Assembly (NCBI GenBank): GCA_964504285.1
Contig: CAZDDZ010000027.1
Location: 1 to 28,591 of the forward strand
Reading direction: 5' to 3'
DNA: 28,591 nt
Source: Pseudoflavonifractor sp964504285
GTDB lineage: Bacteria > Bacillota > Clostridia > Oscillospirales > Oscillospiraceae
Below the pieces are notes generated by a model. It searched no databases and was not told where the DNA came from. It saw only the letters and a program-made list of their open reading frames with translations. Of the stretch, positions 6,897 to 13,844 are shown piece after piece (within the stretch, counting starts at the first letter, position 1; every line of letters begins with the position of its first letter). The position numbers were made by a program, and so were the translations under genes.

Positions 6897-8273
6897 ATGG
6901 CCAAGCGCACAAAACTGATTCTTTTTGTAATGGCGCTGGTTTCAATTCTGGGACTGGCTGTGGCTACCAACGCCTGGTTCGTGACGGTGAATGCCACCCC
7001 GCCCGGCAAGATTTCCTCCGCGCTGGTGCATTACCTGCCCGACGGCGGGGGCCAGACCATTCCCTCCATTTTAAAATACGGCAATCTTGTCAGCGGCAAC
7101 GGTGCGGACCCCGACGGCACCGCGCTGGTTCTCCCCGGCGATTCGCTGCTACCGCTGGTGACCACCGAGGGCGGAACCCAAACCGTCCGCACCTCCATTG
7201 CCCGGCTTTTTGAGGAGGGCGAGACAGTGGACACCTTGATCCATTGGGAAATCCGGGCCAATGGCGGTGTGGAGCTTACCTCCAAGCAGCGTGATCTTAT
7301 GCGGGCCGGTACCCCTGTCAGCCAGTGGTATAAGGACGGCGTGCCTTTAGACACACCCCCCTCGCCGACAGCCGCCGACTATATTGCCGAGACCACCACC
7401 GCAGAGGAAAGCAAATCAACTACCGCGGAAGGTTTTCCCGCCACGCAAACCACGCTTACCGTCACCACCGTCTACACCCCCCGCAAGGAGGGTGCTCCCA
7501 CCTTTCAGCTTGTTAGCACCACCGTTAATATTATTGTGCACGAGCCCGCTAAGATCGCCCCCGCCGACCAAGCAGACCTTTGGGACGGAGCCGCCCAGCT
7601 TCATTCCGCCGTGGAAACCGTGATTTTTGTGCAGGACGGCACGGTGGAGCAAACGAACCTGCCCACCCGCAGCATCCTGCTGATCCGCACCCCCAACACC
7701 GTGGATGCTCCCTCGGCGGCACTGCCGCTGATGCTGGAAAACCGCTCCACTGTGGAAACCAACGTTCGCATTGGTCTCAATGCCCGCGTGACCCCCCTCG
7801 GCTCCGGCAAGACCCCCTTCCCTTTGGAAACCAGGGAAAAGAACGGCACCTACTATCTGGGCGCCACCATCGAGAACCACTTTATTGAGCTGCTGGCCTT
7901 TCGTCCCGCTGACGGCTGGGTCAAGGTCGCCGAGCAGGGCGGGAAGTCCAGCCCCTGGGCGCTGTGGGACTTTGCCCCGGGCGGCTCTCCCGCCATCCCC
8001 GCCATTTCCCCGCCCGTCGACGCTCCCGACGCCCCGGCCGTGCCGGTGCGGTACCCCGTCACCGACTCTTTCCGCATCATTTCCGAGTCCGCGGGTCTGG
8101 ACGGCACCATTGACACCGCTCAGTTCGAGCTGCTCTTCAACCGTCTCTACTGTGAAGATGTCCCCACCATCACCATTCATTTGAGCTACTACGTCCGCCA
8201 GCATGAGTTTATGGACTGGACCGAGTTTTACAGCCAAGACCTCACCCTGGATATGGGCGACTTTCAACCGTAA
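6897..8273 (+). CDS. SipW-type-signal exported protein, unknown function
   Basis: A 458-residue protein with a SipW-like N-terminus: basic MAKRTK, a hydrophobic core, then TNAWF (A-W-F at residues 26-28). This matches the T-x-A-[WYF]-F pattern at the cleavage site of proteins processed by SipW-type peptidases, such as TasA. The exported part is Thr/Pro-rich with beta-type strands. It includes a low-complexity segment ETTTAEESKSTTAEG near 165-180 and a Pro/Ala linker near 360-385. It has no W-x-E-G-x-D-x-x-C motif. The ATG at 6897 follows CGGAGGGA; an in-frame ATG at 6870 lacks such a site. It is 12 bases from the next gene, so the two form an operon. Likely a minor component or adaptor of the surface structure (inference). 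Confidence 0.8.
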   Translation: MAKRTKLILFVMALVSILGLAVATNAWFVTVNATPPGKISSALVHYLPDGGGQTIPSILKYGNLVSGNGADPDGTALVLPGDSLLPLVTTEGGTQTVRTSIARLFEEGETVDTLIHWEIRANGGVELTSKQRDLMRAGTPVSQWYKDGVPLDTPPSPTAADYIAETTTAEESKSTTAEGFPATQTTLTVTTVYTPRKEGAPTFQLVSTTVNIIVHEPAKIAPADQADLWDGAAQLHSAVETVIFVQDGTVEQTNLPTRSILLIRTPNTVDAPSAALPLMLENRSTVETNVRIGLNARVTPLGSGKTPFPLETREKNGTYYLGATIENHFIELLAFRPADGWVKVAEQGGKSSPWALWDFAPGGSPAIPAISPPVDAPDAPAVPVRYPVTDSFRIISESAGLDGTIDTAQFELLFNRLYCEDVPTITIHLSYYVRQHEFMDWTEFYSQDLTLDMGDFQP

Positions 8274-8285
8274 GGAGGTGCTCCC

Positions 8286-9098
8286 ATGGAGTTTCTGCGT
8301 ACCAACAAGCGAATCGGGCTCTACCTCTCCCTGCTGGCTATTTTGGCCTTGGGGGCGCTGGTTGCCGTCTGGTCGGTGACCGGGACGGGAGCCTATCTCA
8401 CCGGGGAGGGCAATTGGCAGACTTTGGCCGGAGATTACCGCATTGGTATTATCGATTACACGGTCCGTGTCAACGACGAGCTCCTGCTGGGCCGTGAGTC
8501 CGACGGGGTTTTGTCACCCTATAAGCTGGCAGTACCCCTTCCGGGTGCCGTGCGGATGTACGACAGCACCGTAACCTCCGACAGGGTGCGCGCGCAGGAG
8601 TTTAACGAGGGCGCTGCCCTTATGCGGGTGCGGGTAATCAATTACAGCAAGAACACCGTGGACGTGTCGGCCCAATTTACCCTCGTCCCCGGCGAGAGCG
8701 GCATGATGGTCCTTCCCCTGCCCACCACGCTGGATGAGGGCACCGCCAAAAACTTTAACTCCCGCCAGCATGTGCTGAAAACCCTGGGGCTGAGTACATC
8801 TGTGCTTGATACACTGACCGCCGAACAGGAAAGAACTCTTTTAGCCGCTCTCCGTGCCGCCTACAATCAGCAGCCCACCGCCATGACTCAGGAGATGGGC
8901 TTACTCCCCGGCTCCACGGGCGTGAAGCCAGAAGCCGAGAATGTGATTTTGGACGGAAGCACCTACTGCTATTACCGCGACGTGTTCTTTCTGGTCTGGG
9001 ATGAGTACGGCGATGGCACGTATAACGTGGACGATGCTGCCGTCAGCACCCGCCAGAGCTATTTCAAGGCACTTTTTACCGTAGGGCAGCTAGATTAA
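8286..9098 (+). CDS. Exported protein with SipW-like signal (GAYL variant)
   Basis: A 270-residue protein. Its hydrophobic N-terminus ends in GTGAYLTG (A-Y-L at 36-38), close to the TasA/camelysin signal pattern. It then has a beta-rich outside domain with PGAVRM at 86-91 and VRVINYSKNTVDV, a typical stretch for camelysin-like folds. The ATG at 8286 follows AAGGAGG by 7 bases. It shares the PGA-x-RM phrase and general layout with the product of the gene at 19102, so the two may be paralogous. It is co-transcribed with the gene at 6897. A structural or anchoring component is possible; the function is unknown. Confidence 0.75.
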   Translation: MEFLRTNKRIGLYLSLLAILALGALVAVWSVTGTGAYLTGEGNWQTLAGDYRIGIIDYTVRVNDELLLGRESDGVLSPYKLAVPLPGAVRMYDSTVTSDRVRAQEFNEGAALMRVRVINYSKNTVDVSAQFTLVPGESGMMVLPLPTTLDEGTAKNFNSRQHVLKTLGLSTSVLDTLTAEQERTLLAALRAAYNQQPTAMTQEMGLLPGSTGVKPEAENVILDGSTYCYYRDVFFLVWDEYGDGTYNVDDAAVSTRQSYFKALFTVGQLD

Positions 9099-9103
9099 CG
9101 TTT

Positions 9104-9217
9104 ATGTCACAACATTTTGGAACAATTTTCAAGTTTTTTTGTCAAACAAATTACAAGTACAAGGTTGAGTTTCAAACAAAAGTCTTGTATAATAAGTCAG
9201 TCCATGTCATAACATGG
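9104..9217. promoter_or_regulatory. Two dyad repeats flanking the pilZ promoter (candidate operators)
   Basis: ATGTCACAACAT at 9104-9115 and ATGTCATAACAT at 9204-9215 (the second inside the 16-base palindrome 9202-9217) match at 11 of 12 bases. Each is a dyad of ATGT/ACAT with a 4-base centre. They lie exactly 100 bp apart on either side of the promoter at 9165-9193, the second just after the expected transcription start. Seen: the repeats. Inferred: binding sites for a dimeric regulator. Confidence 0.45.
9165..9193 (+). promoter_or_regulatory. Promoter of the PilZ gene
   Basis: TTGAGT (9165-9170) and a perfect TATAAT (9188-9193) with a 17-base spacer, followed by a palindrome at the likely start point. 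The leader to the ATG at 9261 is about 60 bases. Confidence 0.8.
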
Positions 9218-9260
9218 CGTTTATTTGCATTACATAGGATATTCAGGGAGGCAACGACCG

Positions 9261-9908
9261 ATGGCAAAACTGAATTTAAAGGCCGGAGCCAAGCTGGATA
9301 TGACGGTGCGCCGCGGCACCGGTGAGCTCACGCTGAAAACCTCGTTTGTGAAGGAAACCTCCGGCGTCCTTCACCTGTCCATGCCCATGACCGACGGAAA
9401 GTCCTATACTCCCGAAACCGATGCACCCATGATACTGGCTTGGAGCATAGACGGCACCGACTTTACCCTGGACGCGGTGTCCGCGGGCACGGTAAAGGCC
9501 GGTATCCGCACCTATTTAGTGGCCAAGCCCGCAGGGGATGTACAGCGCAGTGAACGCCGCGCCTTTACCCGTGTTCCCGCCGAAATCGACGTGGAAATCA
9601 CCAGCTTTGACACCGGCGCAGGCGGCACCCGGGTCAAACGTCTTTACCCCGGGCGCACCTCTGATATTTCGGGCGGCGGTTTGGCTGTGTACACCGACGC
9701 AGCCGTGGCGGTGGGCGAAACCATCGACATTGCCCTTCTGCCCAAGGGGAGTAAGCGGCAGGAGCTGCGGGCCGCCGTCTGTTGGACCCGTCCCGCACCC
9801 AAGCATGCAGGCTACCGCACCTCAGTTGGCTTTCAGTTTTTTTTTCTGAATAACAACGAGTCTGTGGAAGTGGCAAAGCTGGTTGCGGCAGCAGCCGCAA
9901 AACGCTGA
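9261..9908 (+). CDS. PilZ-domain c-di-GMP-binding protein (YcgR-like)
   Basis: A 215-residue cytoplasmic protein with no signal peptide. Residues 1-90 resemble the beta-barrel N-terminal domain of YcgR-type proteins. Residues about 96-200 are a PilZ domain with both c-di-GMP-binding motifs intact: RxxxR (R100-AFT-R104) and DxSxxG (DISGGG, 135-140). In the family, ligand binding changes contact with a partner that controls motility, polysaccharide or surface structures. The ATG at 9261 follows AGGGAGG. Its TGA shares one base with the ATG of the next gene, so the two are translationally coupled. This links second-messenger sensing to a surface protein. It has its own near-consensus promoter. 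Confidence 0.9.
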   Translation: MAKLNLKAGAKLDMTVRRGTGELTLKTSFVKETSGVLHLSMPMTDGKSYTPETDAPMILAWSIDGTDFTLDAVSAGTVKAGIRTYLVAKPAGDVQRSERRAFTRVPAEIDVEITSFDTGAGGTRVKRLYPGRTSDISGGGLAVYTDAAVAVGETIDIALLPKGSKRQELRAAVCWTRPAPKHAGYRTSVGFQFFFLNNNESVEVAKLVAAAAAKR

Positions 9909-10681
9909 TGGGTACTAATTTGCTGGAGCGGCCCCCGGTGGAGCAGACCCTGCCGGACGAGCACATGGCGCAGAGCCGCCGTAAGCTGCGGGCTGCCGCG
10001 CTGCAGAAGGGTATGGTTCGTCTGCTCACCCGTGCCAACGCGGTGAATTTGGTGCTGGTGGCCCTAATTTCCATTGTAGCCTTGATTTTTCTTCTTAGCT
10101 TGATTCAGTCCGGTGTGGGCAACTTTACCATCAGTCTCTCCCGCACCGACCTTTATAAGTATGGTATCGAGCTTGCCAGTGATTCCGATTTTACCCTTGC
10201 CACCTCTCGGCTGGAGGCCGAGGCCATTCAGGGCGCCACCAACATCTCGGTTAACGACCTGCCCCTGGAGCTTGACCAGGAGGACGGCAGCCACAACGGC
10301 CAGAATTACATTGCCTATACCTTTTACGTTCGCAACAACGGCAAAGCCGACTTTAACTACCGCTACCGTATCGACATTCAGGAGGTCACCCGCCAGCTGG
10401 ACACGGCGGCGCGCCTGGCCGTCTACTATAACGGCGGCGACCGGGAGGTCTTTGCCCGCCGGGCGGCCGATGGCCAGCCCGAGCCGGACACCGTGCCCTT
10501 CGCCACCGATACGGTGGTGGACAGCGGCACTATTATGGACATGAAAATCGGCACGGTGGACAAGTACACCGTGGTAATCTGGATCGAGGGGGACGACCCC
10601 GAGTGCACCGACGAACGTCTGGGCGGCGTGATTAAGCTGGGCATGAGCATCGAGGTACTGCCCGAGGATAACCCGGAGTAG
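9908..10681 (+). CDS. Membrane-anchored camelysin/TasA-like protein
   Basis: A 257-residue protein. About 40 cytoplasmic residues, rich in Arg/Lys, precede a single hydrophobic segment near 45-68 (NLVLVALISIVALIFLLSLI), followed by an outside domain. It lacks the A-W-F cleavage motif of its neighbours, so it may stay anchored. The domain has AYTFYVRNNGKADFNYRYRI, like the strand-turn phrases of camelysin-type proteins. Near the end is VIWIEGDDPEC (W225, C233), a motif shared with the products at 10779 and 12018; C233 is its only cysteine. The start overlaps the pilZ stop by one base. A membrane base or nucleator of the assembly that reads out PilZ state is possible (inference). Confidence 0.8.
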   Translation: MGTNLLERPPVEQTLPDEHMAQSRRKLRAAALQKGMVRLLTRANAVNLVLVALISIVALIFLLSLIQSGVGNFTISLSRTDLYKYGIELASDSDFTLATSRLEAEAIQGATNISVNDLPLELDQEDGSHNGQNYIAYTFYVRNNGKADFNYRYRIDIQEVTRQLDTAARLAVYYNGGDREVFARRAADGQPEPDTVPFATDTVVDSGTIMDMKIGTVDKYTVVIWIEGDDPECTDERLGGVIKLGMSIEVLPEDNPE

Positions 10682-10709
10682 CCCTGTCGGGCAGCGGCTA
10701 CATTTTTTG
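10678..10709 (+). terminator. Intrinsic terminator overlapping the stop codon
   Basis: GTAGCC-CTG pairs with CAG-(C)-GGCTAC (10678-10686 with 10692-10701, one bulged C), then ATTTTTTG. It separates the pilZ transcript from the next gene. A smaller GC hairpin (10717-10729) followed by TTTT lies just beyond. Confidence 0.7.
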
Positions 10710-10721
10710 AGCAACCCCGCC

Positions 10722-10749
10722 TTGCGCGGTTTTAAAATAGTGATAAAAT
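10722..10749 (+). promoter_or_regulatory. Candidate promoter of the gene at 10779
   Basis: TTGCGC (10722-10727) and TAAAAT (10744-10749) with a 16-base spacer, the same hexamers as the candidate at 5372-5400. It lies after the terminator and about 30 bases before the start codon. It overlaps the small hairpin, so the call is tentative. Confidence 0.4.
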
Positions 10750-10778
10750 TTTTTGTACATTGGAAAGGGATGGAGCAG

Positions 10779-11915
10779 ATGAAAACAGAAGTCTCCGAGA
10801 AAAAAAGCGTAAAAACCCTGAAAGGCCAGCTCTTTGGCGCAGTCTCCATGATGCTGGTAGCCGCCATCGCACTGGGCACATCAACGTATGCTTGGTTTAT
10901 CAACAATCAGGCGGTAGAAGTTCAGACCATGAATCTTACCGTCAGCACCGCCACCTCCCTGCTGGCTGCTGTGGGCAAGCCCGGTAGTGTCGCTGCATAC
11001 AATACTGCCTATGATGCCGCAAACTACACCAGCTTTAAAACCGTAATCGCCTCTGCTGATATTAACGGTGAAACCACCGCCGACCACGCCGGCTGGACAA
11101 ACTTTTTTACTGCTCCCATGACCCCCGCCTCTGTCTGCGGTGCCGAGCTTGCACAAAAGGGCAACAGTACGGCTTTCCCCAAATTTTACAAATCTCTGGA
11201 TAAGCTGACCGAAGGCAAGGTGTCCGATTTTGCGGAGCTAACTCACGACACAGCCGCTACTATGACCGGCCTTGGCCAAGGTCCTGTCAAGCATATTCGT
11301 CTGGCCATGCTTGGCTCCGCCTCCACTCTCAACGTATATCTTGGCGCCGCAGGTGAAACCGGAGCTGCAAATACCCTTGACATTTCCTCTCTGGTTACTA
11401 CCAGTACCGCAGCTGGTGTAGGCGATGTCAACGGAGTAACCCCCGCAAACCAGGCTGCTGCCATTCGCCGTGCACTGCGCATGGCCATTGTGCCGGTGGT
11501 CACCGGCGAAGCTGCCGCCACCCCTGTTATTTTCCAGTTTGATGATGGCACCACTCACGCAGCTGTTACCGGCAACAACACTTATTACGGTGCTGCAACC
11601 GGCGATGTTACCGCAGATGAGACCACCGGTCTTTACAAGGCCATCGCCACCATTAACAGCGGCAAAATCGCCACCGTCTCTGCGCTTCAGGCCACACTGC
11701 CTGCTAATAACAAGTATGTTGCCACCGTATCTTCCGCTGACGGCGTTTACACAGTTACACCCGGCACCACCCCGCTCTTTACCCTTATTGCCAACCAAAC
11801 GCAGATTGTCGATGTTTACTTCTGGCTGGAGGGCACCGACCAGGACTGCCTGAACGAGCTGTCCGCCTATCACTTCGGTCTGAACCTGCCCTTTGTTGCT
11901 GCTCCTGCCGCCTAA
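10779..11915 (+). CDS. SipW-type-signal surface protein, candidate structural subunit 1
   Basis: A 378-residue exported protein. After a Lys-rich start the signal ends in TSTYAWF (A-W-F at 38-40), the clearest SipW-type site here together with that of the gene at 12018. The mature part is Ala/Thr/Gly-rich with few bulky charges, as in self-assembling matrix proteins. Near the C-terminus is VYFWLEGTDQDC (W349, C357), the motif shared with the products at 9908 and 12018. The start could also be the ATG at 10770, but 10779 has better spacing from GGAAAGGG/GGAG; an in-frame start at 10707 has no ribosome-binding site. It is flanked by a terminator and a possible own promoter, which would allow separate, high expression. 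By analogy with TasA it may form fibres; no direct homology is claimed. Confidence 0.8.
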   Translation: MKTEVSEKKSVKTLKGQLFGAVSMMLVAAIALGTSTYAWFINNQAVEVQTMNLTVSTATSLLAAVGKPGSVAAYNTAYDAANYTSFKTVIASADINGETTADHAGWTNFFTAPMTPASVCGAELAQKGNSTAFPKFYKSLDKLTEGKVSDFAELTHDTAATMTGLGQGPVKHIRLAMLGSASTLNVYLGAAGETGAANTLDISSLVTTSTAAGVGDVNGVTPANQAAAIRRALRMAIVPVVTGEAAATPVIFQFDDGTTHAAVTGNNTYYGAATGDVTADETTGLYKAIATINSGKIATVSALQATLPANNKYVATVSSADGVYTVTPGTTPLFTLIANQTQIVDVYFWLEGTDQDCLNELSAYHFGLNLPFVAAPAA

Positions 11916-12017
11916 GCTTAATTGCCGCACTGCAAAACAGGTCTGGACACGCTAGATTCTGTCCAACCCCCACCCGCCACCGCTTACACTTAACATTATC
12001 TCAGGGAGGTGACACCC

Positions 12018-12983
12018 ATGGCCCCAACTGTTCAGGATTCCGCGTTGGAAACAAAAAAGCTTAAAAACAAGGCCAGGGCGTCACTCGCCCTGCTGCTGGT
12101 GGCGGTCATTTCCATCTCCACCGCTACCTATGCCTGGTTTTCCCTCTCCAACTCTACCTCGGTACAGAGCATGATTGTGGAGGTCAGCACCGGTGTCACC
12201 CTGAAGGCTTACGCCGGAAGCACCACCAGCACGGACGTTACCAAGTATTTTTCCGTCATTAAGAGCGAGGGTGCCACCGGCGCCCTGAAGGCCGGTGAAA
12301 TTATTACCGACGCTCTGCCCGGCACCGTAAACGGCGTGACCATCGACAGCTTGGAGGACGTGAAGCTCTGGCCCGTCACCTCAGGCAATGGTATCAAGCT
12401 CTACACCGAAAACGGCAACAGGAGCACCGCCGCCAATCCCCAGGCAGGCCCTGACCGGCGGTATTATCTTCAGCTCACCATGACCTTTATTGCCGACACC
12501 GACATGGATGTGTACTTAAACGGAGATGACTCCGCCACCAACGCCGGTGACGGCACCGGTGTGACCCCCAATACCGACGGCAGCGCAGCCGACGAAAACG
12601 CCATTAAGGCACTGCGCGTTTCCTTTGAGGACACCGCGCAGAACACGGCTGTGATTTATGAGCCGGGCTGGGATGGTACCCCCACCCCCCTAAGCGGTCA
12701 TGCTAAGACCGACGGCGGCAACGCTGCCCAGCAGAGTACCTTTACAAACCTGGGCACCAACAGCGGCCGCAAAGGAAACGGCACAGAAAGTCCCGCTCTG
12801 TTCCGGCTGGAAAAGGGCAAACCGAAGGAAATCATTATCCGTATGTGGGTGGAGGGCGAGGATGCCCAATGTCTCAACAACGACACCATTAATATCGAAA
12901 AAGCCAAGATGAATATTCGCCTGCGCTTTTCCGGCGCGGATAAAACCACCGGTGACTTTATCGAGACGCCTGCCGCACCATAA
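12018..12983 (+). CDS. SipW-type-signal surface protein, candidate structural subunit 2
   Basis: A 321-residue exported protein with a Lys-rich N-terminus, a hydrophobic core and TATYAWF (A-W-F at 39-41). The mature part is Thr/Gly/Asp-rich, with an acidic loop around NAGDGTGVTPNTDGSAADE near 175-195. The C-terminal region carries IRMWVEGEDAQC (W277, C285), the motif shared with 9908 and 10779; C285 is the only cysteine. The ATG at 12018 follows AGGGAGGTGA; the in-frame GTG at 12009 sits inside that site and is unlikely. It lies about 100 bases after the gene at 10779 and just before a signal peptidase gene, after which a weak terminator may end the transcript. Its organisation suggests a second subunit of the same structure. 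Confidence 0.8.
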   Translation: MAPTVQDSALETKKLKNKARASLALLLVAVISISTATYAWFSLSNSTSVQSMIVEVSTGVTLKAYAGSTTSTDVTKYFSVIKSEGATGALKAGEIITDALPGTVNGVTIDSLEDVKLWPVTSGNGIKLYTENGNRSTAANPQAGPDRRYYLQLTMTFIADTDMDVYLNGDDSATNAGDGTGVTPNTDGSAADENAIKALRVSFEDTAQNTAVIYEPGWDGTPTPLSGHAKTDGGNAAQQSTFTNLGTNSGRKGNGTESPALFRLEKGKPKEIIIRMWVEGEDAQCLNNDTINIEKAKMNIRLRFSGADKTTGDFIETPAAP

Positions 12984-12991
12984 GCCATATT

Positions 12992-13020
12992 CGCAGAGGC
13001 GTTTTTACGTCTCTGCGTTT
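12992..13020 (+). terminator. Probable weak terminator
   Basis: CGCAGAGGCG (12992-13001) pairs with CGTCTCTGCG (13008-13017) with one G-T pair, followed by TTTGG. The stem is good but the U-run is short, so read-through into the signal peptidase gene is plausible. Confidence 0.5.
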
Positions 13021-13112
13021 GGCGTACTTATAGCGGATTGGCAGCTTCAACATTAAATAGGTTTAAGTGGAATCACTGCATAAGATTTCCACGAGAGAGT
13101 GAGGAACCGCCC

Positions 13113-13754
13113 ATGCAGGGTCTAAAAAAGGGACTCCATATCATCGTCAATGTACTTCTCTGGGTTCTAATTGTCATCATCGCCTTTTTTGCCGTTGTTA
13201 CCTTTTCTCGCAAGGGAAGCGGGGATGTTATGCACATTTTTGGCTATACACCCATGACGGTACTCAGCGATTCCATGTCTCCCACCTTCCAAAAGGACGA
13301 TCTCATTCTAGTGCGCCAGGGTGACGCCGCTGCCTACAACGAGGGGGATGTGATCTCCTTCTGGACGGTCATTGATAATCAGCGCGTCATCAACACCCAC
13401 CGCATTGTTTCGGTCTACCGCGAGGGCGGCATTGTGCAGTACACCACCCGTGGCGACGCCAATCAGACCAACGACCAGTACCTGGTCTCCCCCGCCGATG
13501 TAATCGGCGGCTATGTGCTCTCGGTACCCCTGCTGGGCCGGGTGCTCTCCTTCCTGTCCACAGGCACCGGCTTCCTGATTGTCATCGTGCTGCCCATTCT
13601 GGCCTTTTTCCTCTATCAGCTCTACCGCTTCATTCTGCTGCTGATTGACCTCAAGCGCCAGACCGTCATAGAGGCCACCCGGGCCGCTATGGAAGAGCTT
13701 GAGCGCGAAAAGGCAGCCAAGGCCGCCGAAGCCGAGCCGGTAGCTAAGGAGTAA
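13113..13754 (+). CDS. Signal peptidase I, SipW/ER type (first of three)
   Basis: A 213-residue membrane protease. One N-terminal membrane segment (about 10-30) and a C-terminal one (about 168-190) flank the catalytic domain. The catalytic serine motif is SDSMSPTF (S54). The second catalytic position is histidine in INTHRIV (H96), where ordinary bacterial enzymes have lysine; a Ser-His dyad defines the SipW/ER class. The conserved GDANQTND follows. The C-terminus is a charged Glu/Ala/Lys helix. The expected role is cleavage of the A-W-F signals of neighbouring proteins at the outer face of the membrane. The ATG at 13113 has only a weak GTGAGGA site; an upstream in-frame start at 13038 would add a polar N-terminus without a better site. 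Confidence 0.9.
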   Translation: MQGLKKGLHIIVNVLLWVLIVIIAFFAVVTFSRKGSGDVMHIFGYTPMTVLSDSMSPTFQKDDLILVRQGDAAAYNEGDVISFWTVIDNQRVINTHRIVSVYREGGIVQYTTRGDANQTNDQYLVSPADVIGGYVLSVPLLGRVLSFLSTGTGFLIVIVLPILAFFLYQLYRFILLLIDLKRQTVIEATRAAMEELEREKAAKAAEAEPVAKE

Positions 13755-13778
13755 TTTGCTGCCCCGATGGATTTGCCC

Positions 13779-13803
13779 GGGCTCCCCCCTTGACGGGGAG
13801 CCC
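13779..13803 (+). other. GC-rich hairpin between signal peptidase and ATPase genes
   Basis: A 9-bp perfect stem, GGGCTCCCC (13779-13787) with GGGGAGCCC (13795-13803), lies 40 bases before the ATPase start. There is no U-run, so it may be an RNA processing or stability element rather than a terminator. Confidence 0.4.
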
Positions 13804-13844
13804 ATTATCCCCCGCACATATTTTTACCGAAAGGAGGAGTTCCC

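Noticed and set aside
7416..8267. 283-codon minus-strand frame opposite the 6897 gene
   Set aside because: Gly/Val-rich shadow with no ribosome-binding site. The plus-strand gene has a promoter, a ribosome-binding site and a signal sequence.
13779..13803. Terminator before the ATPase gene
   Set aside because: Strong stem but followed by ATTATCCCCC, not a U-run; kept only as a hairpin.
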